Assembly: GCF_001435935.1 (NCBI RefSeq)
Contig: NZ_AZGM01000064.1
Span: forward strand, 1-64,000
From: Limosilactobacillus panis DSM 6035
Lineage (GTDB): Bacteria; Bacillota; Bacilli; Lactobacillales; Lactobacillaceae
Length of the DNA: 64,000 bases
Direction of reading: 5' to 3'
Shown here: one piece after another, positions 26,329 to 35,953 of the stretch
How positions within the stretch are numbered: position 1 is the stretch's first letter
Layout: each line of letters begins with the position of its first letter
Position numbers and translations under genes: made by a program
The notes under the pieces: generated by a model
Seen by the model: only the letters and a program-made list of their open reading frames with translations
Told to the model about the DNA's origin: nothing
Databases searched by the model: none

Positions 26329-27954
26329 ATGCGCAAGGGAATGCAAATTTTAAACGATCCATTTAAGAATAAGGGAACGGCCTTTACGATGGCGGAACGA
26401 AAAGAACTCGGCCTATTGGGCTTACTTCCTAACCATGTCCGGACGATTGAAGAGCAGGCGGCAGAAACCTACGCCCTCTACGAATCAAAGGATAGTGGGA
26501 TTGAGAAGCGCCACCTTTTAATGGAGATCTTTAATACCAACCGGACCCTCTTCTTCTACCTGATGAAGGAGCACATCACGGAATTCATGCCGGTGGTTTA
26601 CGACCCGGTAATTGCCGAATCAATCGAACAGTATGACGAACGCTACCTCCGGCCCCAGGATGCTGCCTACTTGGACATCAACCACCCCGAAGATATTAAA
26701 GAAGAATTAGCGGATGCTGCTGACGGCCGGGATATCCGCCTGATTGTGGTTACTGATGCGGAAGGAATCCTCGGTATTGGTGACTGGGGGGTTAACGGTG
26801 TTGACATTTCAGTCGGCAAGCTGATGGTTTATACCGCAGCTGCCGGAATTAATCCGGCCCAGGTCCTGCCAGTTTCTATTGATGTCGGGACCGACAACGA
26901 AAAGTTACTTAACGATCCTAACTACCTAGGTAACCGAGAGAAACGGGTCCGGGGTGACCAATACTTTGCCTTCATTGACCGCTTCGTTACCGAAGTTGAA
27001 GGCCTCTTCCCTAGGAGCCTGCTCCACTTTGAGGACTTCGGACGGGGAACCGCCGCTAAGATCCTCGATAAGTACCAGGATAAGATTCTGACCTTCAACG
27101 ATGATATTCAGGGAACCGGAATCATATCCCTGGCCGGGGTCCTCGGTGCGATGAACATCTCCAAGGAAAAGATCACCGACCAGACCTTCCTGACCTTTGG
27201 TGCCGGTACCGCTGGAATGGGAATTGCCAAGATGCTCTTTGAAGAGTTGGTCCGGCAAGGCCTCTCCCCAGAAGAAGCCAAGAAGCGTTTCTACCTGGTA
27301 GATAAGCAGGGGCTACTCTTCGATGATACGGAAGGCTTGACGCCAAAGCAGAAGCCGTTTACCCGCCAGCGGGTGGAATTCGATAACCCCGATGAGTTGA
27401 CCGACTTGCTCGCCGTGGTAAAGGCAGTGCACCCAACGGTAATGATTGGGACATCGACCCAGCCGGGGGCATTCAACGAAGCCGTTGTCAAGGAGATGGC
27501 CAGCCACACGAAGCGGCCGGTGATCTTCCCACTCTCCAACCCAACCAAGCTGGCTGAGGCCAAGGCCGCGGACCTGTTGAAGTGGACAGATGGTCGGGCA
27601 CTGGTAGCAACCGGGATTCCTGCCGGCACGATCGACTACAACGGTGTTTCCTATGACATTGGTCAGGCCAACAATGCGTTAATCTATCCTGGCGTTGGCT
27701 TCGGGGCTCTTGCTGCCCAAGCCAAGGTATTGAACAACGACATGATTGCGGCGGCAGCCCACGCCCTGAGTGGCATTGTTGACCCTGACCAGCCGGGGGC
27801 AGCGGTCTTGCCACCAGTTAATAAGCTGACAGAGTTCTCCAAGAAGGTTGCCATCACGGTTGCCCAGTCCGCAATTAACCAGGGCCTGGCCGGTGAAGGT
27901 ATTAACGATGCCAAAAAAGCCGTTGAGGAAATGACCTGGGAGGCCAAATACTAA
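26329..27954 (+). CDS. mleS: Malolactic enzyme
   Basis: A 541-residue NAD- and Mn-dependent enzyme decarboxylating L-malate directly to L-lactate and CO2. The malic-enzyme fold is evident: [10 protein letters not shown] near 70, [12 protein letters not shown] near 145, [11 protein letters not shown] (metal-ligand region) near 234, [10 protein letters not shown] near 256 and the dinucleotide loop [10 protein letters not shown] near 293. Length fits malolactic enzyme. ATG at 26329 is taken as start; GTG at 26326 is also possible after AAGGAAAG. No malate permease is adjacent. The LysR gene divergent to it carries a stop codon. Confidence 0.92.
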   Translation: MRKGMQILNDPFKNKGTAFTMAERKELGLLGLLPNHVRTIEEQAAETYALYESKDSGIEKRHLLMEIFNTNRTLFFYLMKEHITEFMPVVYDPVIAESIEQYDERYLRPQDAAYLDINHPEDIKEELADAADGRDIRLIVVTDAEGILGIGDWGVNGVDISVGKLMVYTAAAGINPAQVLPVSIDVGTDNEKLLNDPNYLGNREKRVRGDQYFAFIDRFVTEVEGLFPRSLLHFEDFGRGTAAKILDKYQDKILTFNDDIQGTGIISLAGVLGAMNISKEKITDQTFLTFGAGTAGMGIAKMLFEELVRQGLSPEEAKKRFYLVDKQGLLFDDTEGLTPKQKPFTRQRVEFDNPDELTDLLAVVKAVHPTVMIGTSTQPGAFNEAVVKEMASHTKRPVIFPLSNPTKLAEAKAADLLKWTDGRALVATGIPAGTIDYNGVSYDIGQANNALIYPGVGFGALAAQAKVLNNDMIAAAAHALSGIVDPDQPGAAVLPPVNKLTEFSKKVAITVAQSAINQGLAGEGINDAKKAVEEMTWEAKY

Positions 27955-28065
27955 AAGACAAAATTAATTTGGCTGTTGAGAGAAATTTATTAGCGGATAA
28001 CGACTTATCAGACTTTATACATTAGAAATGTATAATTGCCTTGTGATATTAACCGTGAAATGATA

Positions 28066-28107
28066 ATTGCTTGTGATTTATTTTCAAAATTGCAAGCGAT
28101 TTTTTAT
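28066..28107 (+). terminator. Probable terminator in the mleS-fumC gap
   Basis: ATTGCTTG (28066-28073) pairs with CAAGCGAT (28093-28100) through one G-U pair, followed by TTTTTTA. It is about 110 bp after the mleS stop. Confidence 0.5.
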
Positions 28108-28209
28108 TTTAAAAGCACTTGTGAAACAAATTCTTGCACCGGCTGAAAAGGCTATCATTTCGCCGATCTTCGTCAAGACCATAAGTGAAATTTATAGAAT
28201 CTTAAAGAT

Positions 28210-28268
28210 TTGACTATCATATTTATAATGCGTTACGATAATGGCGTAATGATGTGTAACATTTCACA
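28210..28268 (+). promoter_or_regulatory. fumC operon promoter with CRP/FNR-like palindrome
   Basis: TTGACT (28210-28215), an 18-bp spacer and TACGAT (28234-28239) mirror the mleS promoter, including the flanking TTTGACTAT. Just downstream are an inverted repeat TTACG-N7-CGTAA (28234-28250) and TGTGTAACATTTCACA (28253-28268), which has TGTG/CACA ends and 7-bp arms with one mismatch. A regulator of the CRP/FNR family is an inference. Confidence 0.5.
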
Positions 28269-28306
28269 AGTTGTTATTGCATGATAATACATTGGAGGTA
28301 TTTATT

Positions 28307-29695
28307 ATGTCAGATTACCGAACAGAAGAAGACACTCTCGGTCCAGTAAAAATCCCTGCAGACGCATTATGGGGACCACAGACTGAACGGAGTCGTAACA
28401 ATTTCCCTACTGGTCAGTACATGCCATTAGCAATTATCCATGCACTACTGAACATTAAGAAGGCTGCTGCTCAAGCAAACATGGAAACCAAGGCCATCTC
28501 TGATGAGAAGGGTAACTTGATTGTTAAGGCAATTGATGAATTGCTCGCATTAAGTGATGAAGATTTGCGGAAGGACTTCCCATTGAAGGTTTACCAAACC
28601 GGGTCTGGTACGCAAACCAATATGAACACCAATGAAGTTGTTGCCCACAAGGCCCATCAACTTAACCCGGACATTGAAATCCTGCCTAACGACGACGTTA
28701 ACAAGGGGCAAAGTTCCAATGACACCTTCCCAACGGCCATGAACGTGGTTGCCCTGGAAGCCCTCGACAAGCTGAAGCCGGCTGTTCAACACTTGATTGA
28801 CGAATTAAAGGTTAAGCAAGACAAGTACTGGAAGACTGTAAAGGTCGGCCGGACCCACCTGCAAGATGCCGTTCCGTTGACGTTTGGTCAAGAAGTTTCC
28901 GGCTACGTGGCTGCTTTGGAACACGACTTAGACTACATCAAGACCTTGGAACCAACCTTAAACGAACTGGCTATCGGTGGGACGGCCGTTGGTACTGGCC
29001 TGAACGCTGCTGAGGGTATGCCAGAAAAGATTGCGGAAAAGCTTTCTGCCGTTTACAGCCTGAACCTGACTGCCAAGAGTAACAAGTTCTACGGCCTGGC
29101 AAACCACTCCGGTTTAGACGTTGTCCACGGCGCCTTGAAGACCCTGGCCGCTGACATGTTCAAGATTGCCCAAGATATTCGTTTCTTGGCTTCTGGTCCC
29201 CGGGCTGGTTACGACGAATTAAACATTCCGGCTAACGAACCGGGCTCCTCAATCATGCCAGGTAAGGTTAACCCAACCCAAGCAGAAGCCGTTACGATGG
29301 CTGCACTGCGGGTCTTCGGTAATGATACCGTTGTTACCATGGCTTCCTCACAAGGGAACTTCGAAATGAACGTTTACAAGCCAGTTATGATTGACGCCTT
29401 CCTTGAATCCGCTGACCTGCTGGCTGGTACAATCACCGGGTTTACTGACCGTTGTGTCAAGGGCCTGACCGTCAACGAAAAGCGGATGGCTGAACTGGTT
29501 GACAACTCACTGATGACCGTCACTGCTTTGTCACCACACATTGGTTACCACGACAGTGCCAAGATTGCCCAAGCTGCTGATAAGGCCGGTAGTACCCTGA
29601 AGGAAGCAGCATTGAAGTCTGGCAAGGTTACTGAAGAACAGTACGACGAATGGATGGATATGCTCAAGATGACTAACGCAGACCGTAAGGACTAG
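28307..29695 (+). CDS. fumC: Fumarate hydratase class II
   Basis: A 462-residue cytoplasmic tetrameric fumarase interconverting L-malate and fumarate. It carries SGTQTNMNTNEV near 98, GRTHLQDAVPLTFGQE near 184 and the superfamily signature GSSIMPGKVNPTQ near 314. I start at the ATG of MSDYRT, with TTGGAGG 8 bp upstream, rather than an upstream in-frame codon within the leader. It is followed after 25 bp by the fumarate reductase gene. With that gene and the dehydrogenase it forms the malate-fumarate-succinate arm. Confidence 0.95.
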   Translation: MSDYRTEEDTLGPVKIPADALWGPQTERSRNNFPTGQYMPLAIIHALLNIKKAAAQANMETKAISDEKGNLIVKAIDELLALSDEDLRKDFPLKVYQTGSGTQTNMNTNEVVAHKAHQLNPDIEILPNDDVNKGQSSNDTFPTAMNVVALEALDKLKPAVQHLIDELKVKQDKYWKTVKVGRTHLQDAVPLTFGQEVSGYVAALEHDLDYIKTLEPTLNELAIGGTAVGTGLNAAEGMPEKIAEKLSAVYSLNLTAKSNKFYGLANHSGLDVVHGALKTLAADMFKIAQDIRFLASGPRAGYDELNIPANEPGSSIMPGKVNPTQAEAVTMAALRVFGNDTVVTMASSQGNFEMNVYKPVMIDAFLESADLLAGTITGFTDRCVKGLTVNEKRMAELVDNSLMTVTALSPHIGYHDSAKIAQAADKAGSTLKEAALKSGKVTEEQYDEWMDMLKMTNADRKD

Positions 29696-29720
29696 TCATT
29701 GAGAAAGGAAGATCTTAATA

Positions 29721-31115
29721 ATGGCAGAAAATTTTCAACCATTATCAGTTAGCAAGTTAAACGACAGCTATGATGTTGTCATCATCGGTTCCGGTGGGAC
29801 CGGATTAGCGGCCGCAATTCAGGCTAACGAATTGGGGATGAAGGTGGCCGTATTAGAAAAGGAAGAAGAACTCGGTGGTAATACTAACCGAGCCTCTTCC
29901 GGAATGAACGCGGCGGAAACCAACGTCCAACTGAAGCACGGGGTAATTGATAACGTTGCCGACTTCTACCACGAAACCTACAAGGATGGTGGTCGGCTGA
30001 ACGACAAGGACATGCTCGGTTACTTTGTTTACCACACCGCCCCGGCCGTTGACTGGTTAGCTGACCACGACATCAAACTGGATGACATCACCGTCACCGG
30101 GGGGATGTCGAAGAAGCGGACCCACCGTCCCGCAAGCATGGCCCCAATTGGTGGCTTTTTGGTAAAGAGCCTCCTGGGTGTGGTTGCAAAGGAAAACATC
30201 CCAGTATTCAACAACACCAAGGTTACGAAGCTCCTTCAAGCTGCTGATGGCCGGATCAAAGGGGTTGAAGTTAAGTCAGGTGACCTTACCAAGAAGGTCG
30301 ATGCCAAGGCGGTAATCCTGGCAACTGGTGGCTTCGGTGCCTCTAAGGAATACATCGAACGCTTCCGTCCTGACCTGAAGGACTACAAGACCACTAACCA
30401 ACCGGGAGCAACTGGTGATGGATTAAAGCTGGCAGAAAACGTTGGCGCAGAGCTGATGCAGATGAACCTGGTTCAGGTTCACCCAACAGTTCAACAGGAC
30501 CACCCGCACGTTTACCTAATTGGTGAAGCGGTTCGTGGTGAAGGGGCCATCCTGGTTAATGCCCAGGGGGAACGGTTTGTTAACGAACTGAATACCCGGA
30601 AGATTGTTTCTAACGCCATCACGGCATTACCAGAACACAGTGCCTACCTGATTTTTGACCAGGGAATCCGGGACCGGGCCAAAGCCATTGAATTCTATGA
30701 TAAGACTGGCTTAGTCGTTCATGGGGACACCATTGAAGACCTTGCCCAGAACTTAAACATGGATCCAACAACGCTGAAGGCAACGGTTAACACCTGGAAC
30801 CAGGCTGTTTCAAGCCATGACGATGAACAGTTCCACCGGACAACCGGGATGGACCGGGGCATCACTAAGCCGGGCTTCTTTGCAATCCACATTGCACCCG
30901 CTATCCACTACACGATGGGTGGTATCCACATTACACCAAAGACCCAGGTACTCGACGGTAATGGTGACATTATCAAGGGCCTCTATGCCGCTGGTGAAGT
31001 TGCGGGTGGCCTGCATGGTAACAACCGGGTCGGTGGTAACTCAATTGCCGAGACGATTGTCTTCGGTCGCCAAGCGGGTCAACAGGTTACACTGTACGCA
31101 CGTGGTCTGAAGTAA
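29721..31115 (+). CDS. frdA: Fumarate reductase flavoprotein, soluble type
   Basis: A 464-residue FAD-binding protein of the fumarate reductase/succinate dehydrogenase family. The FAD loop VVIIGSGGTGLAAA lies near residue 19, ELGGNTNRASSG near 50, a catalytic segment GEAVRGEGAILVN (with Arg proton donor) near 267, and the FAD C-terminal block GLYAAGEVAGGLHGNNR near 421. There is no FMN-binding domain, heme motif or signal peptide, so it is probably a cytoplasmic single-subunit enzyme reducing fumarate to succinate with reduced flavin or NADH. It lies 25 bp after fumC. Electron donor and partner are unknown. Confidence 0.88.
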   Translation: MAENFQPLSVSKLNDSYDVVIIGSGGTGLAAAIQANELGMKVAVLEKEEELGGNTNRASSGMNAAETNVQLKHGVIDNVADFYHETYKDGGRLNDKDMLGYFVYHTAPAVDWLADHDIKLDDITVTGGMSKKRTHRPASMAPIGGFLVKSLLGVVAKENIPVFNNTKVTKLLQAADGRIKGVEVKSGDLTKKVDAKAVILATGGFGASKEYIERFRPDLKDYKTTNQPGATGDGLKLAENVGAELMQMNLVQVHPTVQQDHPHVYLIGEAVRGEGAILVNAQGERFVNELNTRKIVSNAITALPEHSAYLIFDQGIRDRAKAIEFYDKTGLVVHGDTIEDLAQNLNMDPTTLKATVNTWNQAVSSHDDEQFHRTTGMDRGITKPGFFAIHIAPAIHYTMGGIHITPKTQVLDGNGDIIKGLYAAGEVAGGLHGNNRVGGNSIAETIVFGRQAGQQVTLYARGLK

Positions 31116-31181
31116 GACCTTATTTGGGGCTTAATTGGCCCCGAGCAATTATTTAATTCTCAATTATGGGAGGAATTCTTT

Positions 31182-32117
31182 ATGATTAAACGTCGCCACA
31201 AGGTTCTCTTAGTTGGTGATGGTGCGGTTGGTTCATCATTCGCATACTCGCTTTTACAAACGACCCCCGAAGTCGATGAAGTGGTAATCGTTGATCTCAA
31301 CAAGGACAAGTCATACGGTGATGCCTTAGACTTACAAGACATTACCCCATTAGAATCACCAACTACCATTCGCTCCGGTGAATACAGCGACGCTAGTGAT
31401 GCTGACGTTGCTGTCATCACCGCTGGTGTTCCCCGGAAACCTGGCGAAACCCGCTTGGACCTGGTTAACAAGAACGTTAAGATATTGAAGACCATCGTTC
31501 AACCAATCGTTGACAGTGGTTTCCACGGTATCTTCGTCGTTTCTAGCAACCCGGTTGATATCCTGACCACTTTGACGCAAAAGCTGTCGGGCTTCCCTAA
31601 GGAACGGGTTATTGGGACCGGGACTTCGCTTGATAGTGCCCGATTGAACGTATTGCTGGCCGAAAAGTTAGATGTCCCCGTAAGTGAAATTGATGCCCAC
31701 ATTATGGGCGAACACGGTGATACCTCGTTTGCCGCCTTTGATGAAGCCACCGTTAATGGTGAACCACTCAAGACGGCTACCGACTTGACCGCTGATGATT
31801 ACGCCGCCCTCGAAGAAGCCGTTAAGAAGCGTGGTGGCGAAATCATTGCGCATAAGGGAGCAACCTTCTACGGGGTTGCCAAGTGCCTGGCTTACATTGT
31901 TAAGGCTATCTTGGAAAACCGTAACGTGACCCTGCCAATTTCCGCACCGCTTAATGGTGAATATGGCGTCAAGGACCTCTACTTAGGGGTACCAGCTGTT
32001 ATCAACACCAGTGGAATTGTCAAGGTGCTTGAACATGACCTTTCTGCTGAAGAAAGCAAAAAGATGATCAACTCTGCCGCTAAGATGAAGGAAGTCTTGG
32101 ACGGGGTAGAGCTGTAA
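31182..32117 (+). CDS. mdh: LDH/MDH-family dehydrogenase, probably malate dehydrogenase
   Basis: A 311-residue NAD-dependent member of the lactate/malate dehydrogenase family. The NAD loop GDGAVGSSFA lies near residue 12 and the catalytic His is in MGEHGDTSFA near 180. The specificity loop reads TAGVPRKPGETRLDL: the position equivalent to LDH residue 102, Gln in typical LDH, is Arg, the residue that favours oxaloacetate/malate. The rest of the loop (GETRLDL) is LDH-like. Placed between fumarate reductase and a dicarboxylate exchanger, oxaloacetate reduction to malate is the best reading. A residual lactate dehydrogenase activity is possible. GGGAGG precedes the ATG. Confidence 0.8.
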   Translation: MIKRRHKVLLVGDGAVGSSFAYSLLQTTPEVDEVVIVDLNKDKSYGDALDLQDITPLESPTTIRSGEYSDASDADVAVITAGVPRKPGETRLDLVNKNVKILKTIVQPIVDSGFHGIFVVSSNPVDILTTLTQKLSGFPKERVIGTGTSLDSARLNVLLAEKLDVPVSEIDAHIMGEHGDTSFAAFDEATVNGEPLKTATDLTADDYAALEEAVKKRGGEIIAHKGATFYGVAKCLAYIVKAILENRNVTLPISAPLNGEYGVKDLYLGVPAVINTSGIVKVLEHDLSAEESKKMINSAAKMKEVLDGVEL

Positions 32118-32158
32118 TTGATTAGATTTTAGGTAAGTAAGTAAGGAGAGAAATAATA

Positions 32159-33580
32159 ATGGGATTAGCTAAATTCAAGGCTAAGGCGTGGGCCTGGCCA
32201 CTTGTTATTGGATTAATTCTGTGGTTCTGTGGCCCAATTCGCCCTGCCGGCGTTTCAATGGCTGCCTGGCATATGTTTGCCATTTTCGTTGCCACAATTG
32301 TTGGATGTATCACACAACCACTGCCAATTGCCGGAACAACCTTAGTTGGTTTTACGGTCATGGTTTTGGTGGGCTTAGCACCAATGAAGGAAGCATTAAC
32401 GGCCTTCAGTAATTCATCTGCTTGGCTGATTGCAATGGCCTTCATGCTCTCACGGGGCTTTATTAAGACCGGCCTTGGTCGGCGGATTGCCCTTGTCTTT
32501 GTGCGGAGCTTCGGTCACCGGAGCTTGGGCCTGGCCTACTCAATCATGGGAATCGACCTGGTTACTTCACCAGCCATCCCAAGTAACACCGCCCGTGCCG
32601 GTGGGGTTGTTTACCCAATTGTAAAGTCACTGGCAGAAACTTACGGGTCTGATCCCAAGAAGGGGACCCGGAAGAAGATTGGTTCCTTCCTGGTATTCTC
32701 TGAATTCCACAGTAACCTGGTTACTTCTGCAACGTTCATGACTGCCATGGCTCCTAACCTGGTTATCGTTGCCTTGGCCAAGACATTGCACATCAACATT
32801 ACCTGGTTAGGTTGGTTCGTTGCCGGTGTTGTACCAAGTATTATCTGTTTGATTGCGACCCCGTACATCATCTACAAGATGTACCCGCCTGAGGTTAAGG
32901 AAACCCCTAACGCTAAGGAATGGGCAAACAAGGAATTAAAGGAAATGGGAGCAATGAAGCTTTCTGAAAAGCTGATGGCTGCCATCTTCATCCTGACCCT
33001 TATTCTTTGGATGCTGACGAGTTTCATTCCGGCTATTGATGCAACCTTTGTTGCCTTTTTGGCCATCGCCCTCTTACTGATTACCGGGGTTCTGGAAACC
33101 AAGGATATCTTGAAGGAAACCGGTGCTTGGAACGTTCTGATTTGGCTGTCAATCCTGGTTTACATGGCTGACCAACTGGCTGAATTAGGCTTCATCAAGT
33201 GGTTCTCCAACTCAATTGGGTCCGCCTTACACGGTATCAGCTGGGTATGGGTATTGGCAGTACTGATGATTGTTTACTTCTACGCTCACTACTTCTTTGC
33301 CAGTGCAACGGCCCACGTTACTGCAATGTACGCGGCCTTCGTATCAGTTGCGATTGCCGCGGGTGCACCAGCAATGCTGACTGCCATGCTGTTGGCCTTC
33401 ACATCTGCATTCATGAGTTCAACCACTCACTATGCCAACGGTCCAGCCTCCGTCCTTTCGTCCTCTGGTTACGTTACCCAGTCCGAATGGTGGAAGATGA
33501 ACTTCGTAATGGGGATTTTCTACCTCTTGGTATACGGAATCATTGGTTCCCTCTGGATGAAGATTATCGGCCTCTGGTAA
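32159..33580 (+). CDS. DASS-family dicarboxylate/citrate exchanger (CitT/TtdT-like)
   Basis: A 473-residue membrane protein with about 12 hydrophobic segments. Duplicated DASS substrate/cation motifs are visible: AIPSNTARAGG near 137 (SNT) and SSTTHYANGPASVL near 415 (SxT, with the HYxxGP block typical of CitT and TtdT). CitT exchanges citrate, and TtdT tartrate, for succinate. Its position after fumC-frdA-mdh and before the citrate lyase operon supports citrate (or malate/tartrate) in, succinate out. AAGGAGAG is well spaced before the ATG. Exact substrates are inferred. No CitP/CitS-type carrier is present in the window. Confidence 0.85.
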   Translation: MGLAKFKAKAWAWPLVIGLILWFCGPIRPAGVSMAAWHMFAIFVATIVGCITQPLPIAGTTLVGFTVMVLVGLAPMKEALTAFSNSSAWLIAMAFMLSRGFIKTGLGRRIALVFVRSFGHRSLGLAYSIMGIDLVTSPAIPSNTARAGGVVYPIVKSLAETYGSDPKKGTRKKIGSFLVFSEFHSNLVTSATFMTAMAPNLVIVALAKTLHINITWLGWFVAGVVPSIICLIATPYIIYKMYPPEVKETPNAKEWANKELKEMGAMKLSEKLMAAIFILTLILWMLTSFIPAIDATFVAFLAIALLLITGVLETKDILKETGAWNVLIWLSILVYMADQLAELGFIKWFSNSIGSALHGISWVWVLAVLMIVYFYAHYFFASATAHVTAMYAAFVSVAIAAGAPAMLTAMLLAFTSAFMSSTTHYANGPASVLSSSGYVTQSEWWKMNFVMGIFYLLVYGIIGSLWMKIIGLW

Positions 33581-33649
33581 TTTGAAATTGAATAGTTTGT
33601 TTGCTACTGAATAGGATTGAATTTGTAAGTTGCTTTCCAGTAGTAAAAG

Positions 33650-33684
33650 AAAAGTGGCTTAGCAAATCATGCTGAGCCACTTTT
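33650..33684. terminator. Bidirectional terminator between citT-like gene and citI
   Basis: AAAAGTGGCT-TAGC pairs with GCTGAGCCACTTTT across the convergent gap. Confidence 0.85.
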
Positions 33685-33686
33685 GC

Positions 33687-34634
33687 TTAAATATCTAGTG
33701 CTTCGGTAATTCTGATGGCGACCGATTCAGTCATAATCATATCGGTGAAGAGTTGCCCGGCCAGGGCGCCCATTGCCGCTTGATACTTCGACTTGCGCTG
33801 GACAATGGCAATCCGGCGGGGAATCTTTTCAATCGCCGCTAAGGAAATTGACAATGTCTTGTCGGTGCCGGGCCCAACCAAAAAGTGGCCATCAATATCA
33901 AATGGGCGACCAAAGGCCATCCCGGCAACCCCCTTAGTATTGACCCCGGGGAAAATTTCCTTGATGTGGTCGTGCCAGGCGGGGATACTGCTTACCGATT
34001 GGAGGGTGCCAAGTCCACAGACGACCATGTCCATTTGGGCGGCCTTGTTAAACGCTTCGGTAAAGGCCGGTTCTTGATAGAGGGCTTGCCGGGCCTGGTC
34101 GTTAACCACGTACAGGGGCCCCGGAATGGTGCAATAGGGAGCGTCATAACGGGCGGCGGCCTTTTGGACCATCCTCATGGAGGCCGCTGAGGAGTGGTAC
34201 TTCATATTCTCACCCATGAACTGGGTGAAGGTCAGCTGCTTGGCCGCCTGTTTATTGAAGTGGTCAAGAATCGTGTAAATTGTTTCCCCCCAGGTGAGCC
34301 CGACTATGTGACAGTTTCTGATCAGCGATTGCACCTGGTTAGCAGCGAAGGTCGCAATGATTTCGTCCCGGTCGAGTGGGTTGCTGGGGTCCTTAATAAC
34401 GGCCAAGTTCTTGACCGGGTAGTGACGTTTTAAGGTCCGCTCCAGTTTATCGTTACGGTCGTAATTGGTATGAATATTGATGCTAACGATTCCGGAAGCC
34501 AATGCTTCATCAAGGTATTTCATTATTAGGTAGCGGCTGAGGTGATACTTCTTTGAAATGTCACTGATGGCCATCTTGCCCAGGTAATAGTCCTGAGCCA
34601 GGTCGGCCAGGAGCTGGTTGTGTTCTGCATCCAT
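33687..34634 (-). CDS. citI: CitI-like SorC/DeoR-family regulator of citrate metabolism
   Basis: A 315-residue regulator with an N-terminal HTH (about 18-42, MAISDISKKYHLSRYLIMKY) and a SorC sugar-binding-like effector domain (about 57-315; GLTWGETIY, VVCGLGTL and GPGTDKT are typical). In Weissella and Leuconostoc, CitI of this family activates the citrate lyase operon in response to citrate and lies divergent from it, exactly as here. The 140-bp AT-rich intergenic region is the expected binding region. Naming is by family and context. Confidence 0.8.
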   Translation of the reverse strand: MDAEHNQLLADLAQDYYLGKMAISDISKKYHLSRYLIMKYLDEALASGIVSINIHTNYDRNDKLERTLKRHYPVKNLAVIKDPSNPLDRDEIIATFAANQVQSLIRNCHIVGLTWGETIYTILDHFNKQAAKQLTFTQFMGENMKYHSSAASMRMVQKAAARYDAPYCTIPGPLYVVNDQARQALYQEPAFTEAFNKAAQMDMVVCGLGTLQSVSSIPAWHDHIKEIFPGVNTKGVAGMAFGRPFDIDGHFLVGPGTDKTLSISLAAIEKIPRRIAIVQRKSKYQAAMGALAGQLFTDMIMTESVAIRITEALDI

Positions 34635-34687
34635 CGTTTTTCCCCGCTTTACTATAGAGTCTTTGCCTTTGATTATATCATTTTCTC

Positions 34688-34756
34688 CGTCTAAAATATT
34701 TTAAATATTTAAAAATTAAGTTTGATATTTGCAATATTTAAAAAGCGTTGTAAGAT
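34688..34756 (+). promoter_or_regulatory. citM operon promoter and AT-rich CitI target region
   Basis: TTGCAA (34729-34734), a 16-bp spacer and TAAGAT (34751-34756) lie before citM. Upstream is a strongly AT-rich stretch with repeated AAATATTT/AATATTTAAA units (34693-34742), a plausible activator site shared with the divergent citI. Confidence 0.5.
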
Positions 34757-34783
34757 GGTAGTAGTGATTGGAGGATGTTACTA

Positions 34784-35932
34784 ATGGAAGATGAAGAATT
34801 ACTGTCACTACACGCAAAACACCACGGTGTCCTGGCTATTTCACCAGGATTTGCGGTTCACAACAAGAAAGAATTAGGTGAAGCCTATACACCAGGTGTT
34901 GCCGTAATTTCTAAGCTGATTGAGCGTTATCCAGAATTAAAGGATAAGTACACGATGAGCGGGAAATTAGTGGCCCTGGTGACAGATGGTTCTGCAGTCC
35001 TGGGCCTAGGAAACATCGGCCCTGCTGGTGGATTACCGATTGTTGAAGGGAAGGCCTTGCTCTACAAGGACCTCTCTGGTGTGAACGCCATTCCGCTGAC
35101 GGTGGAACAGGTTTCGCCGGATGAAGTTGTGGCAACCCTGAAGAACATGCAGGAATCCTTTGCCGGCTTCCACCTCGAAGACATTGCCGCCCCGCGCTGC
35201 TTTGAAATTGAGGAGAAGTTGGCCAAGGAGGTCAACATTCCGGTTTACCATGACGACCAAGAAGGAACGGCAATCGTTGTTCTGGCCGGCTTGATCAATG
35301 CCGCAAAGGTGGCTGGTAAGAAGCTCACCGACTTAAAGGTCGTTATCAACGGGGTCGGGGCATCTGGGGTTGCGACTGCCCGCCTCCTCTTTGCTGCTGG
35401 CATTAAGGACATCACCTTTGTTGATATCAATGGTCCTGTGCACGCTGACAGCAAGGAATACAACCACTTCCAAACGGACCTGGTAAAGCAAAGCAGCGAC
35501 CAAACGGCTTACGCAAGCCTGGACGAAGCGGTTAAGGATCGGGACGTCTTTATTGGCTTGTCTGACGCCGACGTCCTGAGCGCTGACCAGGTAAAGACAA
35601 TGGCAGATAACCCAATTATCTTCGCCCTGGCTAACCCGAAGCCGGAAATTGACCCCCAAGTGGCTTATGATGCCGGGGTCAAAATCATGGCCACCGGTTC
35701 GAGTCAGTACCCGAACCAGGTTAACAACATTCTGGCCTTCCCTGGCCTCTACAAGGGCCTGTTGGCAACGGACCTTCACAAGGTTGACTACGGCTTAGAA
35801 ACGGCGATTGCCGAGGGGATTGCCAGTTTGGTTCCCGAACCAGTCGCCGATCGCTTTGTTCCGGGCGTATTTGACAAAGGTGTGGTTGACACCGTTGCCA
35901 AGGCCGTTCGCGATTACGCAGCAAGTAAGTAA
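34784..35932 (+). CDS. citM: Malic-enzyme-family oxaloacetate decarboxylase (CitM)
   Basis: A 382-residue short malic enzyme. It has the Tyr motif GEAYTPGVA near 33, SAVLGLGNIGP near 70, the metal region EDIAAPRCFEIEE near 135, PVYHDDQEGTAIV near 155 and the NAD loop INGVGASGVATARL near 187. In citrate-fermenting lactic acid bacteria the cit-operon enzyme of this family (CitM) decarboxylates oxaloacetate to pyruvate. I start at ATG 34784; the upstream ATG at 34775 directly touches the GGAGG. It is first gene of the cit operon, 21 bp before citC. Confidence 0.88.
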   Translation: MEDEELLSLHAKHHGVLAISPGFAVHNKKELGEAYTPGVAVISKLIERYPELKDKYTMSGKLVALVTDGSAVLGLGNIGPAGGLPIVEGKALLYKDLSGVNAIPLTVEQVSPDEVVATLKNMQESFAGFHLEDIAAPRCFEIEEKLAKEVNIPVYHDDQEGTAIVVLAGLINAAKVAGKKLTDLKVVINGVGASGVATARLLFAAGIKDITFVDINGPVHADSKEYNHFQTDLVKQSSDQTAYASLDEAVKDRDVFIGLSDADVLSADQVKTMADNPIIFALANPKPEIDPQVAYDAGVKIMATGSSQYPNQVNNILAFPGLYKGLLATDLHKVDYGLETAIAEGIASLVPEPVADRFVPGVFDKGVVDTVAKAVRDYAASK

Positions 35933-35953
35933 TTAAAACGAGGAGGGACGTTG

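Noticed and set aside
31182-32117. Ordinary L-lactate dehydrogenase
   Set aside because: Arg at the residue-102 position and the dicarboxylate gene context favour malate dehydrogenase; residual LDH activity not excluded.
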